A DNA stretch of 50,080 bases from Jatrophihabitans sp. (GCA_025924515.1 JAICIE010000012.1:1-50080), one strand, 5' to 3'; shown: positions 1 through 8,767, numbered from the stretch's first letter. A program made the numbers and translations. The notes: generated from the letters alone by a model not told the origin.

Positions 1-1864
1 ATCCTCGGGTACCAGCAAGGGCCACGGTCGCTGCGGGCGCGATCGCGAGGAATGGCGTGAGGATGCGCAGGTAGGTGACCTCGTCCTCATTCGTCGTGTG
101 ACGCACCAGGATGTGCGTCAACTGCGGCGCATAGATGTAGACAAGCGCTGCCATCCCGACCCCGGTGAACAGCACTGGGATGAGGCTGACCCGGAGCAGC
201 GCGCGCGCGTCGCGAGCGCGTCGTTGGACGAGGAGCCGCGGGATCTCGCGCAGCAGACCGGTGTCCGCTCCGAGCTCACCGACGTTCGACAGCAGCGTAA
301 ATGCCGCTATCGCCGTCGCCACCAGTCCGTATCCGGTCGGCCCGAGACCCCGGGTGAGGACGATGACGAGCACGAAGCTGGCCAGGCCCATCCACGCGAC
401 CGCGACCAGGTTGAAGGTGCCGCCGCGAGCCATCTTGCGCAGCTCCGCGTCGGTGCCTGCCTCGGGCGGTGCCGCCGTCAGGACGGAGCCGACGGCCCGG
501 CGCGCCTTCGACCGCGGTCGCCGCCAGAGTCGCGGGCCGGCGGGCGTCGGCGTCCAGACCGTGAGCGGGCCGGCCGCGCCGCGTCTGGGCGGGGCGTCGG
601 CGGTGACCTCGAGCCAGCAGACGACCGCAGCCAGCATTACCAGGTTGATCTGAACGGGCAGCCAGTTGTAGACGGGCATCTGCACGAGCGCGACGAGCAT
701 CGCGGCGTGCGCCCACAGCGCCCGGTTGCTGACACGCCAGGTGTAGACGAAGAGCATCGCGAAGAAGGCCACGAAAAGGAACAGGCCCGGGAAGCCCTGG
801 GAGACCAGCAGGGTCCACAGCTGCCCGTGGGTACCGACTGAGGCTCCCGCGGCGACACCGGACGAGGAGCTCACCGGCGCGCCGTGGCCCAGCAGGGGTG
901 ACTCCATGGCGCTGTCGGTGGCCTGTTGGTAGAGGTAGGCGCGGCCCTGGGTGTTGGGGTGGGCGATCCGCTGCAGGACGACGTTCCCGAGCGGCGTGGT
1001 CACCACCACGCCGGCCGCGACCGCGATCGTGGCCAGCGTTCCTAGTAACACCCGGAGGTTCCCGCGCAGACCGACGCGGATGGCGACGTACAGGACGCCG
1101 ACGCCGAGGCTGATCCACAGCCCGCGGTTGATGGAGAGCACGATCGGGACGACCGAGGCGACGAGGCCGACAGCGATCGCCCAGCGCCACAGCTGCCGCC
1201 GGGCCAGGACCAGCGCGTACACGGCAAACGGCGTCAAGATCGCAAGGTTCGATCCCCATTCGTTCGTGTAGTTGAACGGCGCTTTCGGCCGGGCCAGCGC
1301 GAAGCCGAGCAGGTCGGTGGTGTCCGCGAATCCCGGGTGGATCAGCGAGTACACGAACGGGTTGTGCGCCAACGACCCTGGCAGCAGCTTCTCCGTCACG
1401 CTGGAGAACTGCACGTGCGGGAACAGGATCCCGGCGAAGCCGCCGAGGACGGTGACCGCCCACAGCGACGCCAGTCCGTTGACGATCGATCGGCTGGTGA
1501 CCCGGTTCTTCGGGCGGTTGATCAGGTAGAGGAGCAGGATCGCCGCGCTGACGTAGAGCGAACCGCGGTACACGTAGGCCAGCACCCGGGAGATGCCGGA
1601 CAGTTGCAGCGCCGACCCGAACATCCAGAGCAGGAACAGCAGGTAGATCCCGAAGCCCTTCGGAATCCGCGTGGATCTCTGCTTCAGCAGCGCGAGGGCC
1701 ATCGGGACGGCGATGATGGGCCAGACGAACGCCTGCAGCCCGAGAAACCACCAGAGCGGATAGCCGTAGAGAAGGATGTAGAGAGGCCAGCCCTCCGGCA
1801 GCATCCTGGCCCGGCGTACCGGTCGGAGCGCCGCGACGGGCCGCTCTAAGAGCGAAGCGGTCAC
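1..1864 (-). CDS. O-antigen ligase/polymerase-like and flippase fusion membrane protein, partial
   Basis: The frame is open from a GTG at 1864 to the window edge (621 codons, no stop), so the C-terminus lies outside. The GTG overlaps the TGA of the upstream glycosyltransferase in GTGA, implying translational coupling. Residues 20 to about 400 are strongly hydrophobic with many membrane segments and contain an FNYTNEWGSNLAIL stretch (about 197-210) and SINRGLW (244-250), as in actinobacterial O-antigen ligase/Wzy-type proteins. After a basic linker (about 430-475) a second membrane domain starts (ELRKMARGGTFNLVAVAW, then LTRGLGPTGYGLVATAIA), which resembles the N-terminus of Wzx/MATE-like polysaccharide flippases. 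One polypeptide may therefore combine lipid-linked glycan export with polymerisation or ligation. The family assignment is by pattern only. The alternative, two proteins with an internal start, cannot be excluded. Confidence 0.8.
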   Translation of the reverse strand, partial: MTASLLERPVAALRPVRRARMLPEGWPLYILLYGYPLWWFLGLQAFVWPIIAVPMALALLKQRSTRIPKGFGIYLLFLLWMFGSALQLSGISRVLAYVYRGSLYVSAAILLLYLINRPKNRVTSRSIVNGLASLWAVTVLGGFAGILFPHVQFSSVTEKLLPGSLAHNPFVYSLIHPGFADTTDLLGFALARPKAPFNYTNEWGSNLAILTPFAVYALVLARRQLWRWAIAVGLVASVVPIVLSINRGLWISLGVGVLYVAIRVGLRGNLRVLLGTLATIAVAAGVVVTTPLGNVVLQRIAHPNTQGRAYLYQQATDSAMESPLLGHGAPVSSSSGVAAGASVGTHGQLWTLLVSQGFPGLFLFVAFFAMLFVYTWRVSNRALWAHAAMLVALVQMPVYNWLPVQINLVMLAAVVCWLEVTADAPPRRGAAGPLTVWTPTPAGPRLWRRPRSKARRAVGSVLTAAPPEAGTDAELRKMARGGTFNLVAVAWMGLASFVLVIVLTRGLGPTGYGLVATAIAAFTLLSNVGELGADTGLLREIPRLLVQRRARDARALLRVSLIPVLFTGVGMAALVYIYAPQLTHILVRHTTNEDEVTYLRILTPFLAIAPAATVALAGTRG

Positions 1865-2781
1865 AGGCCTCTCCCGGTCGCGGCGGCCAGTTTGACGGCC
1901 ACGCGGGCCGGCAGGCCGGCGCTTACCGCCAAGGCGACGTAGCTGCGGCGTTGTCGCGGGTCACTGGCGACGGCGCGAGCGGCCCAGCGCAGCGCGGGGC
2001 GGCGCTGCCCCATCGCGGCGTACGCGAAGGCGAGCCGCCCGAACAACCGGGCTCGCCCTCGGGCCTCGGTGGCGAAATCCGGGTGTTTGGCGAGGAGGTA
2101 CTCGATTGCGGCCGCGATGATCGGCCACTGGTTGGCGAAGTAGGAACCGGGATGCGAGAGCACTCGGACGAGAGGGTCCGGCATGGTGAGCACGGTCTCG
2201 GTGCGCGTTATTCGCAGCAGCCAGTCGTAGTCCTCTCCGTAGCTGCCGGGGACGTGTTCGTCGAACAGTCCAGGCCCGGCCAGCAGCCGCTCGCGGCGGA
2301 ACACCAACGTCGAGGGATGCACATCGAAGGCACGGGTGCGCAGGAGCGTGGCATGGGTCAGGCGTCCGTATTCGGGCCGGCGCAGGTGCGTCTGGCTCCC
2401 TCGACGCAGCTCGTATCCCGAGCCGATGCCGATCGCGTCCGGCGCGGCCTCGAGCGCGGCAACCTGCGCTGCCAGTTTCCCGGGCAGCCATTCGTCGTCG
2501 TCGTCGCAGAGAGCCACGAGGTCGCCGGTCGCGGCCAGCAGTCCGGTGTTGCGGGCGCCGGCGGCGCCATTGCGGCGGCTGTTCGACAGCACCACGACGC
2601 GGCGGTGCGGCTCCTCCGGATCCGGCAAGGACAAGGTCGCGGCGTCGGCGTCGGTTACGACGACGATCTCGACGGCGCCCGCGTACTGCTGGGCGCGGAT
2701 GCTGTCGACCGCGGCACGCAGGAGTTCCGGCCGTCCGACAGTCGGCACGATCACCGACACCGACGGCAACTGCTCAGTCAT
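1861..2781 (-). CDS. Family 2 glycosyltransferase
   Basis: This is a 306-residue GT2 (GT-A fold) enzyme that would add one sugar from a nucleotide sugar to the lipid-linked glycan of this operon. The N-terminus reads SVSVIVPTVGRPELLRAAVDSI, the typical nucleotide-binding strand-helix. A GARNTGL stretch follows, and then CDDDDEWLPGKL, which holds the DxD metal site. FDEHVPGSYGEDYDWLLRI supplies the ED acid/base region. No membrane segment is seen, so it should act at the cytoplasmic face. I take ATG 2781, which overlaps the end of the upstream sulfotransferase by 8 bases; an in-frame upstream start at 2796 would add five residues. Its stop overlaps the GTG of the next gene. The acceptor and sugar cannot be told. 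Confidence 0.9.
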   Translation of the reverse strand: MTEQLPSVSVIVPTVGRPELLRAAVDSIRAQQYAGAVEIVVVTDADAATLSLPDPEEPHRRVVVLSNSRRNGAAGARNTGLLAATGDLVALCDDDDEWLPGKLAAQVAALEAAPDAIGIGSGYELRRGSQTHLRRPEYGRLTHATLLRTRAFDVHPSTLVFRRERLLAGPGLFDEHVPGSYGEDYDWLLRITRTETVLTMPDPLVRVLSHPGSYFANQWPIIAAAIEYLLAKHPDFATEARGRARLFGRLAFAYAAMGQRRPALRWAARAVASDPRQRRSYVALAVSAGLPARVAVKLAAATGRGL

Positions 2782-3766
2782 CAAGCCGCCCGCCACGATA
2801 GCCGTAACGGCGCGAGACCGGAGCGGTGACCAACCCGACGAGGCGCTGGTCGCGCCGCGGCAGGGCGGCCCGCCACTCCTCGTCCAGGCGAAGCGGTAGC
2901 GCGCCGTTGCGGAACCGCATCGGGTTGCCGGCGACGGAGTGGGTCGGCGCGAGCTGCACGGTCGTGCCGTCGAGGAAGTCCAGCGGCGAATCCTCGCGGA
3001 GGCCGAGGGCGGGCAGCAATCTTCGCAGCGCCGTGTCGGGCGCGCCGATCAGCTCCTCGTAGCGGATCAGCGCGGCCGGCGTGCCGAAGGGCCGCATCGC
3101 CTCGTAGCACAGGTTGACGCTGAGCCACCGCATCGCCATGGCGGCCGGGTGATGCCGCGGCAGGGTCGCGCGCGCCGGTCCGACTTGGGGCTTTTCGACG
3201 TCCTTGGTCCATGAGTAGGCCACGCCCTGCGGTACGCGAACAAGGTGCAGCAACACGAGCCGAGTTCCGAGTTGGCTGCGGATCGCGTATGCGTGTCCGA
3301 GCTCCTTGCTCGAGTCGACCACGGTGCGTCCGCCGGCGACCGCGCTGATCGCCGAGTACCACCGGTCGAGCAGCCCCGCATACTCCTCAAGCTGCCGCCC
3401 GAAGCCCGGTGCGGCGCCCCGCGCGAAGCTGAGCGGGATGTGCCGCATCCGGCTGACCCGGGTGCGCAGCATGACCATCCGGCTGAACTCCGGTGTGTCG
3501 AATCCGCCGACGGCCCGCTCGGCCACCGCCGACCAGAACAGGCAGCTGCGCACCGGCTCGCCGCAGCCGCACAAATGCAGGTTCAGGGTCCCAGGCTGGA
3601 ACAGTCGAGCGAATTCTCCCACCGCCACCACTCCGGGCAGCTGGCCGAGGATGCGGTCGAGCAGCGTGCTGCCGCTGCGGCCGCAGCCGGCGACGTAGGC
3701 CACGACCGGCCCGGCGGTCCGGCCCGAAGCAGGGGAGCTCGTCTGGACGGTCGCTACGACGCTCAC
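2774..3766 (-). CDS. PAPS-dependent sulfotransferase (second of a pair)
   Basis: The protein has 330 residues from a GTG at 3766 that overlaps the stop of the first sulfotransferase (GTGA). Near the N-terminus AGCGRSGSTLLDRIL is the 5-prime phosphosulfate-binding loop of the Sulfotransfer_3 type; VVDSSKELGHA and LLHLVRVPQGVAYSW match the 3-prime phosphate-binding region. A CGCGEPVRSCLFW stretch is cysteine-rich and is shared with the neighbour. It would move a sulfate from PAPS to a hydroxyl or amine, most likely of the glycan made by this operon, although small-molecule or lipid substrates are possible. The same frame stays open upstream to 4441, but that part only mirrors the neighbouring gene on another frame and is not coding. 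The two sulfotransferases look paralogous along their whole length. Confidence 0.9.
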   Translation of the reverse strand: MSVVATVQTSSPASGRTAGPVVAYVAGCGRSGSTLLDRILGQLPGVVAVGEFARLFQPGTLNLHLCGCGEPVRSCLFWSAVAERAVGGFDTPEFSRMVMLRTRVSRMRHIPLSFARGAAPGFGRQLEEYAGLLDRWYSAISAVAGGRTVVDSSKELGHAYAIRSQLGTRLVLLHLVRVPQGVAYSWTKDVEKPQVGPARATLPRHHPAAMAMRWLSVNLCYEAMRPFGTPAALIRYEELIGAPDTALRRLLPALGLREDSPLDFLDGTTVQLAPTHSVAGNPMRFRNGALPLRLDEEWRAALPRRDQRLVGLVTAPVSRRYGYRGGRLDD

Positions 3767-4710
3767 CGCGCTCCTCTCAGTCTGACGTAGCCGTATCGGA
3801 ACAACAGCGGGGCCGTCAACGCGGTCACAGCGATCCGGGTACGTGGCGCGAGGTCTCTGCGCCAGCGGCCGTCCGGGCGGATCGGGATTGCCCCGACTTC
3901 GAACCTCATCGGGTTGCCGTCCACTGTGTGATCGACCCCTAGCTTCACTTCGGCTCGGCGGAGCTCGTCCATGAGCTCCGGCGGCAGCCGCTTGCTCAGG
4001 AAGCCGGCGGCAGCGGCCATGCCGACCGCGGGCTGTGCCGCGAGGTCCTCGTAGCGCAGCCGGACGTAGGGCAGCCCCACCACCCGCAGCAGGTGGGCGA
4101 GCACGTTGTAGGTCACATAGCGCGCGCAGGCTTCGGCCGTGCCGTAGCGCAGCATCAGGTCGGTCTCCGTGCCCTCGGCGCCGTCCGGGCGGGCGACCGT
4201 CTTCTGCCAAGAGAAGACGACGCCGCGGGCGTCGCGTACAAGATGCAGCACCCGTGGGCGCAGCCCTGCCGCGCGCAGGAGCAGGCAGTACGTCGGGATC
4301 TTCGACGAGTCGACCACCACGTCGGCGTTCGCGGCAGCGGCGACGCCGGCGTAGAGGTCGCGCAGGACAGCGAGGTACTCGTCCACCTGCGCGCGTCGCG
4401 GCCGAAGTCGCGGTGGCAGCAGGAGCGTCAGCGCGGTCCACGGGCGGTCGACGGATGCACGCAGCTCACTGACCCGGGCGATGTCAACGTGCTCCCACCC
4501 GCCGAAGGCGGCTTCGCCCACTTTGCCCCAGAAGGCACAGTCGGAAAATCGTTCGCCGCATCCGCAGAGGCGGTCTTGCACCAGCCCGCGCTCCCAGACC
4601 TCGCGAAGCTCACCCGCCGGCATAACGCCGTCGACGCGTCCGAGCAGCCGGTCGAGCAGGGTGCTGCCGCTACGGCCCCACCCCGCAATGAAGATCAGTT
4701 CGCCGGTCAC
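3763..4710 (-). CDS. PAPS-dependent sulfotransferase (first of a pair)
   Basis: This is a 315-residue protein whose GTG start at 4710 overlaps the stop of the PssE-like gene (GTGA). IAGWGRSGSTLLDRLLG at about residues 7-23 is the 5-prime phosphosulfate loop. CGCGERFSDCAFW, VVVDSSKIPTYCLLL and VLHLVRDARGVVFSWQK follow in the same order as in the downstream paralogue, and both proteins share a DHTVDGNPMRF-like motif towards the C-terminus. The expected role is sulfate transfer from PAPS to a glycan. Having two in tandem suggests two different positions or sugars are sulfated. PAPS-synthesis genes are not in the window and must be elsewhere. The substrate is inferred from context only. Confidence 0.9.
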   Translation of the reverse strand: MTGELIFIAGWGRSGSTLLDRLLGRVDGVMPAGELREVWERGLVQDRLCGCGERFSDCAFWGKVGEAAFGGWEHVDIARVSELRASVDRPWTALTLLLPPRLRPRRAQVDEYLAVLRDLYAGVAAAANADVVVDSSKIPTYCLLLRAAGLRPRVLHLVRDARGVVFSWQKTVARPDGAEGTETDLMLRYGTAEACARYVTYNVLAHLLRVVGLPYVRLRYEDLAAQPAVGMAAAAGFLSKRLPPELMDELRRAEVKLGVDHTVDGNPMRFEVGAIPIRPDGRWRRDLAPRTRIAVTALTAPLLFRYGYVRLRGAR

Positions 4711-5273
4711 ACCGGCGACTTCCGGCCAAGCCGTCGCCTGCGTGGACCGAGGCGGTGGATCGACTCGGCGATCGCTCGGACGGCATCGTTGCCGTCGATC
4801 GCGGCGGCCGGAAGCCGAGTGGCCGCGCGCGGTTTGACGATCTCCGTGGTCAGATGCCGGTGCAGCGCGGTCTCGTCATCGACGAGGCGTATCAGTCCGG
4901 CTTCGGCGATACGGCGAGTGAACAACACCTGGTGGTTGTCCACGTGCTCGCCGAGCGAGTGTTTCCGCGGCATGACGAACGGGGTCAGGCCGACGCGGCG
5001 ACAGTCCATGATCGTCGCCGGACCGCCGTGACAGACCACCGCGTGCGCCTCGGCGATGAGCGACTGGGTCTCCTGGTACGTGAGCAGGTTCCTGCCTTCC
5101 GCCAGCCGCGGAGGCCGGCTGTAGCCGTACTGGATGAGGCATCGCACAGACGCCGGCGCGCCGGCGAGCCATCGGTCTATCCAGTCGCTCATCCGATTGA
5201 ACGGATGGTGATCGGTTCCGACGATGGCCAGGACGAGCAGAGAAGCGGGCGCCTCGGTCATCTCAGAGCACAC
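4707..5273 (-). CDS. PssE/Alg13-like glycosyltransferase subunit (GT28 C-terminal domain)
   Basis: This is a protein of up to 188 residues that matches the nucleotide-sugar-binding half of a split GT28-like enzyme. The stretch VCHGGPATIMDCRRVGLTPFVMPRKHSLGEHVDNHQ is the typical HGG..T...G.P..V.PR....EHVDNHQ signature of PssE/Alg13. The gene for the partner acceptor-binding half lies directly upstream and overlaps it, as is usual for PssD/PssE pairs. Together they would add a sugar (glucuronate in the rhizobial case) early in repeat-unit assembly at the membrane. The start may be GTG 5273 or ATG 5261; neither has a strong ribosome binding site, consistent with coupling to the upstream gene. 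The nearby ugd gene could supply UDP-glucuronate. Confidence 0.85.
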   Translation of the reverse strand: MCSEMTEAPASLLVLAIVGTDHHPFNRMSDWIDRWLAGAPASVRCLIQYGYSRPPRLAEGRNLLTYQETQSLIAEAHAVVCHGGPATIMDCRRVGLTPFVMPRKHSLGEHVDNHQVLFTRRIAEAGLIRLVDDETALHRHLTTEIVKPRAATRLPAAAIDGNDAVRAIAESIHRLGPRRRRLGRKSPV

Positions 5274-5820
5274 TGCCGACGACCTGACCGCGGGAATAAC
5301 TGCGCTTCTGTTCCTCCCACTGCAGCAAGAACAAGTCCGTGATCGGATAACAGAGACGGCCGGTCAACGTCGGGCCGTCGATACGGTCGAATACCTCGAG
5401 GTAGACCGTGCGAATTCCTCGCAGTCGGGCGGCTATGAAGAACGGAAGCGCGACACCGGCGCCGGAGGAGACCACGACGTCGGGTCGGTAGCTGCGCACT
5501 ATCTGCAGCGCGAGCCCCATGTTGCGCAGCGCGTTCAGCGCGTTACGGGTCGTCGGGTGGTAGGCGATCCGGACGTCCTCACCGGCGAGCTGCGACTCCG
5601 CGTCGGGCCCCGGAAAGGTGACCCACATCCGATCCCGTGTCTGCCACCACTGCCGCAGCCGGACGAGCTGCACCAGATGCCCTCCGGACGAGCAAACGAT
5701 CAGGACGCGCCGCGGCCACTCGGATCCTGCCAGCAGCGCAGACTGCTCCTCGGACGCGACCGAGGACATGCCGTCGGGACCACCACCGACCACCTCCGCG
5801 CCCAACGTCGGCGTGTTCAT
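5263..5820 (-). CDS. PssD/Alg14-like glycosyltransferase subunit
   Basis: This is the first gene of the minus-strand operon. ATG 5820 is preceded by AAAGGA at a good distance, which favours it over an upstream in-frame start at 5856. After a non-conserved N-terminus of about 35 residues, VLIVCSSGGHLVQLVRL is the Alg14/PssD glycine-rich loop. PDVVVSSGAGVALPFFIAARLRGIRTVYLEVFDRI is the second hallmark, followed by PTLTGRLCYPITDLFLLQWEEQ. Such proteins anchor the catalytic Alg13/PssE partner to the membrane and hold the lipid-linked acceptor. The partner is encoded immediately downstream. Length (185 residues) is normal for the family. I am confident of the family; the sugar is unknown. Confidence 0.88.
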   Translation of the reverse strand: MNTPTLGAEVVGGGPDGMSSVASEEQSALLAGSEWPRRVLIVCSSGGHLVQLVRLRQWWQTRDRMWVTFPGPDAESQLAGEDVRIAYHPTTRNALNALRNMGLALQIVRSYRPDVVVSSGAGVALPFFIAARLRGIRTVYLEVFDRIDGPTLTGRLCYPITDLFLLQWEEQKRSYSRGQVVGSVL

Positions 5821-5872
5821 CTGGTGCGTCCTTTCATGGCCGGCGCGAGACGTCAAGGCCGTCCGCCTGACC

Positions 5873-5902
5873 TTGGTACCTTCGGGCGCACGACAACGTC
5901 AA
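5873..5902 (-). promoter_or_regulatory. Putative promoter of the minus-strand polysaccharide operon
   Basis: On the minus strand TTGACG (5897-5902) is followed after 18 bases by TACCAA (5873-5878), about 50 bases before ATG 5820. The -35 box is close to the sigma-70 consensus and the -10 box is weaker. This is a pattern call only. The 5821-6030 gap lies between this operon and the divergent GH26-like gene. Confidence 0.35.
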
Positions 5903-6030
5903 GTTAAGCGGCTGCTCCGCCGCGTGCGGGCCGAGGCCTCGCGTCAGGGTGCCTGTTGCTCCCGTCGAGCAGACCACTCCCTTACAACGAGCCACCAGGG
6001 CATGGGTTGCGCTCACGTTCGCATGTGACC

Positions 6031-7095
6031 ATGACGAGCATGTGCTTCAGGCCCGGGCGAGCCTCCCGGCGGCGACCGGCCGTCCTGCGAGCGGGGCTGG
6101 CGGGCCTTCTCGGCATCGCGCTGGCGCTCTCGGCCTGCACCACGACCTCTGGCCGGCCGGCGTCGACATCGACCCCCCCGCCGAGTTCGCGCGGTGTCGT
6201 CCGCCCGCCCGACTCCGGCGCCTACTTCGGTGCGTACGTGCGTCCGGATGGCGGACGACAAACCGCGGTGACGGACTTCGAGCGCCTGATCGGCCGCAAG
6301 CTCGACATCGACCACGTCTACTACCACTGGGACGACGCCTTCCCGACCGCCGCCGACCGCTGGGACATCCGCAGCAAGCGCATCCTGTTCATCAGTTGGC
6401 AGAGCGAGACCCGCGCCCGCGTCAAGATCCCATGGGCTGACATCGCGGCCGGTCGGCAGGACGCCGTCATCGATGCCAGGGCGCGGGCCGTCAAGGCGCT
6501 GGGCGTGCCGATCCTCCTGTGCTTCGAGCACGAGCCCGGCGCGCTCGTCGGGCGGGAAGGGACCGCGGCGGACTACGTCGCCGCCTGGCGACACGTGGCG
6601 GCCCGCTTCGCTCAGGACGGGGCGAACAACGTTTCGTGGGTCTGGACGCTCACCTCCTTCTCCTTCCGCGCGCAGCAAAACGGAACCTCGGCGGGCCGGA
6701 CGCCCCCGCAAGCCCTGTATCCGGGCGACGACGTCATCGACTGGATCTCGGTGGACGGCTACAACTACTCCGGTTGCCCGGGGAGGAGCGTTCCGTGGCG
6801 CTCGTTCGCCCAAGTTTTCGGCGCTTGGTACCAGTGGGCCGAGCACCGCGACAAGCCGCTGATGATCGCGGAGTTCGGGCTCTCCGAGGACCCCTTCGTT
6901 CCCGGGCGCAAGGGCGCATGGTTCGACCAGGCGGCCGCGCAGCTGGCGCAGTTCCCGCTCATCAAGGCGCTGGTGTACTTCGAGTCGACGCCACGCTGCG
7001 ACAATCTCGTGACCTCGTCGCGGTCGGCACTCGACGGCTTCCGGCGCCTGGTGGGAACTCGGTACCTCAATCCGCCGCTTCCGCCCGGACAGTGA
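6031..7095 (+). CDS. Secreted GH26-like glycoside hydrolase (lipoprotein)
   Basis: The protein has 354 residues from ATG 6031 (a second ATG at 6040 is also possible). The N-terminus is basic, then hydrophobic, and ends in a lipobox (LSAC, Cys36), so it is likely lipid-anchored outside the membrane. A Ser/Thr/Pro linker leads into a TIM-barrel domain. LLCFEHEPGAL holds the probable acid/base Glu (166 or 168), and MIAEFGLSED holds the probable nucleophile Glu281. The spacing and WISVDGYNY before the nucleophile fit GH26 endo-mannanase-type enzymes. A role in trimming or releasing the surface polysaccharide made by the divergent operon is plausible, but a plant or fungal mannan substrate is equally possible. 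The upstream extension to 5956 has no signal-peptide character. Confidence 0.82.
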   Translation: MTSMCFRPGRASRRRPAVLRAGLAGLLGIALALSACTTTSGRPASTSTPPPSSRGVVRPPDSGAYFGAYVRPDGGRQTAVTDFERLIGRKLDIDHVYYHWDDAFPTAADRWDIRSKRILFISWQSETRARVKIPWADIAAGRQDAVIDARARAVKALGVPILLCFEHEPGALVGREGTAADYVAAWRHVAARFAQDGANNVSWVWTLTSFSFRAQQNGTSAGRTPPQALYPGDDVIDWISVDGYNYSGCPGRSVPWRSFAQVFGAWYQWAEHRDKPLMIAEFGLSEDPFVPGRKGAWFDQAAAQLAQFPLIKALVYFESTPRCDNLVTSSRSALDGFRRLVGTRYLNPPLPPGQ

Positions 7096-7251
7096 TCGGC
7101 CGTTTGGAGTTGTTGTCCCCGGCGACTTCAGCGACACTCGTTGAGCCCACTCAACGGCCTCGTCAAGCCCGTGCCGGGCGAACGCCGCCGGCGACGGCGG
7201 CCACGGCAGGTGGGTGAGCCCATCCCAAGGGACGAACCACTGCGAGGTCTG

Positions 7252-8742
7252 ATGTCCGGTAGTCTCCGCCGTCGCCGCGTGATCACGGCTGCGGCGCTCA
7301 CTCTGTCCGGGGTCGTTCCGCTCTGTTTGGCCGGGACGACACCCGCGGGAGGCGCGAGCTTCGCGATGGGCGGGGCCAGCTCGGCTGCGACGACGCCTAT
7401 CTCACACGTGATCATCGTGCTCAAGGAGAATCGAAGCTTCGACGAGTACTTCGGGTCCATGCCCGGCGTCAACGGGCAGACCTTCGCGAAGAAAGCCGAC
7501 GGGACGACGGTTTCGCCGCTGCCGCAAACGCCGGATCCTCTTCCCAACGACATCAACCACTCCCCCGGCGCCTTCACGAAAGCCTGCGACGCGGACAGCA
7601 CCGGGACCTGCCGCAATGATGCCTTCGACCAGGTCAAGGGCGCCTACTCGACATCGGGCCAGCCGCTCGCGTTGAGCCAGATGTCGGCGAGTCAGATCCC
7701 GGACTACCGCGCCTGGGCCAACACCTACGGCATCGCCGACAAGTTCTTCGCCTCCTGGAAGGGCGCGAGCTTCACCAACAACCTTTACGAGTTCGCCGGC
7801 CAGGCCGGTCGGTATGACACCACATCCGGATGTGTCGCCAACACCGCGGTCGCCAACACGCAGGCATGCCACACCAACGGGCGCTCCGTGTCGGGCCTGC
7901 CCCATCCGCCGGCCGGATCCGGCGGTCTCAACCACCACTGGGGCTGCGACGACCCGGCCGGCACACTGGCGCAACTGATGAATCCGGCGACCGGTGCGAC
8001 AACCACGATGTACCCCTGCTACCGGTTCAAGTCCCTGCCGGACGAGCTGACAGCGGCCGGGGTCAGCTGGAAGAGCTACGCGAACTCGATCTCGGGGTTC
8101 CACGAGGCTCTCGACGCGATCGACAGCATCCGCAACGACCCCGCCGAGTGGGCGAAGGTTCAACCCGAGGGCAACTTCACCCAGGACGTCAAGGCCGGCA
8201 ACCTCGCCAACGTGAGCTGGATCGTCCCGCGATGGACCGACCATCCGCCCCAGTCGGCGTGCAATGGCGAGAATGAGCTCGTCAACCTCGTCGGCGCGGT
8301 CCAGTCGTCCCCGTACTGGAACTCGACTGCCATCGTCGTTCTTTGGGACGAGTGGGGTGGGTTCTATGACCACGTCCCGCCACCCGACGTGTACAACCCC
8401 GTCAGCGGAGATCGGCTCTCATTCGGCTTCCGGGTACCCGCACTCGTCATCTCGCCCTGGGTCAAGGCCGGCAATCTCGCAAACGGTGGATATGTCAGCA
8501 GCCAGTTCTACAGTCACGCGTCACTGCTCAAGTTCATCGAGCACGATTTCAACGTGCCCAGTCTCGGCGCGGACGATGCGCAGCCGGATAGCATGACCGG
8601 CGGAGACCTGATGGATTTCTTCGATTTCTCCGGAGCCCAAGGGGGCACGCCCCCGCACGGGAAGCTGAGTCTTAGCACGCGGAGCTGCAAGCCGATGACG
8701 GCGGCGGAGAAGCGGCTCGTGGCTAGCAGCGACCCCGACTGA
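7252..8742 (+). CDS. Secreted phospholipase C-type phosphoesterase
   Basis: The start is ATG 7252 with GAGG a few bases upstream; the protein has 496 residues. An N-terminal SLRRRRVITAAALTLSGVVPL segment looks like a Sec or Tat signal peptide. The mature part begins ISHVIIVLKENRSFDEYFGSMPGVNG, the hallmark of the PF04185 phosphoesterase family (phospholipase C and acid phosphatase members of the alkaline phosphatase superfamily), with Glu-Asn as metal and catalytic region. Later motifs include WIVPRWTDHPPQS, VVLWDEWGGFYDHVPPP and GFRVPALVISPWVKAG, all typical. It probably cleaves phosphate esters of lipids, or of teichoic or surface polymers, outside the cell. The gene ends 26 bases before a strong hairpin. 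Exact substrate unknown. Confidence 0.9.
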   Translation: MSGSLRRRRVITAAALTLSGVVPLCLAGTTPAGGASFAMGGASSAATTPISHVIIVLKENRSFDEYFGSMPGVNGQTFAKKADGTTVSPLPQTPDPLPNDINHSPGAFTKACDADSTGTCRNDAFDQVKGAYSTSGQPLALSQMSASQIPDYRAWANTYGIADKFFASWKGASFTNNLYEFAGQAGRYDTTSGCVANTAVANTQACHTNGRSVSGLPHPPAGSGGLNHHWGCDDPAGTLAQLMNPATGATTTMYPCYRFKSLPDELTAAGVSWKSYANSISGFHEALDAIDSIRNDPAEWAKVQPEGNFTQDVKAGNLANVSWIVPRWTDHPPQSACNGENELVNLVGAVQSSPYWNSTAIVVLWDEWGGFYDHVPPPDVYNPVSGDRLSFGFRVPALVISPWVKAGNLANGGYVSSQFYSHASLLKFIEHDFNVPSLGADDAQPDSMTGGDLMDFFDFSGAQGGTPPHGKLSLSTRSCKPMTAAEKRLVASSDPD

Positions 8743-8767
8743 GGCGGAACCCCGAGAGATCATCGAG

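Noticed and set aside
276..858. Separate short genes within the first kilobase on either strand
   Set aside because: All are compositional shadows of the continuous frame 1-1864.
276..1751. Long Arg/Pro-rich open frame on the minus strand
   Set aside because: It is a shadow of the hydrophobic membrane-protein frame 1-1864, which has sensible membrane helices and couples to the upstream gene.
3767..4441. N-terminal extension of the second sulfotransferase
   Set aside because: It only mirrors the first sulfotransferase gene in another frame; the GTG in the GTGA overlap is the sound start.
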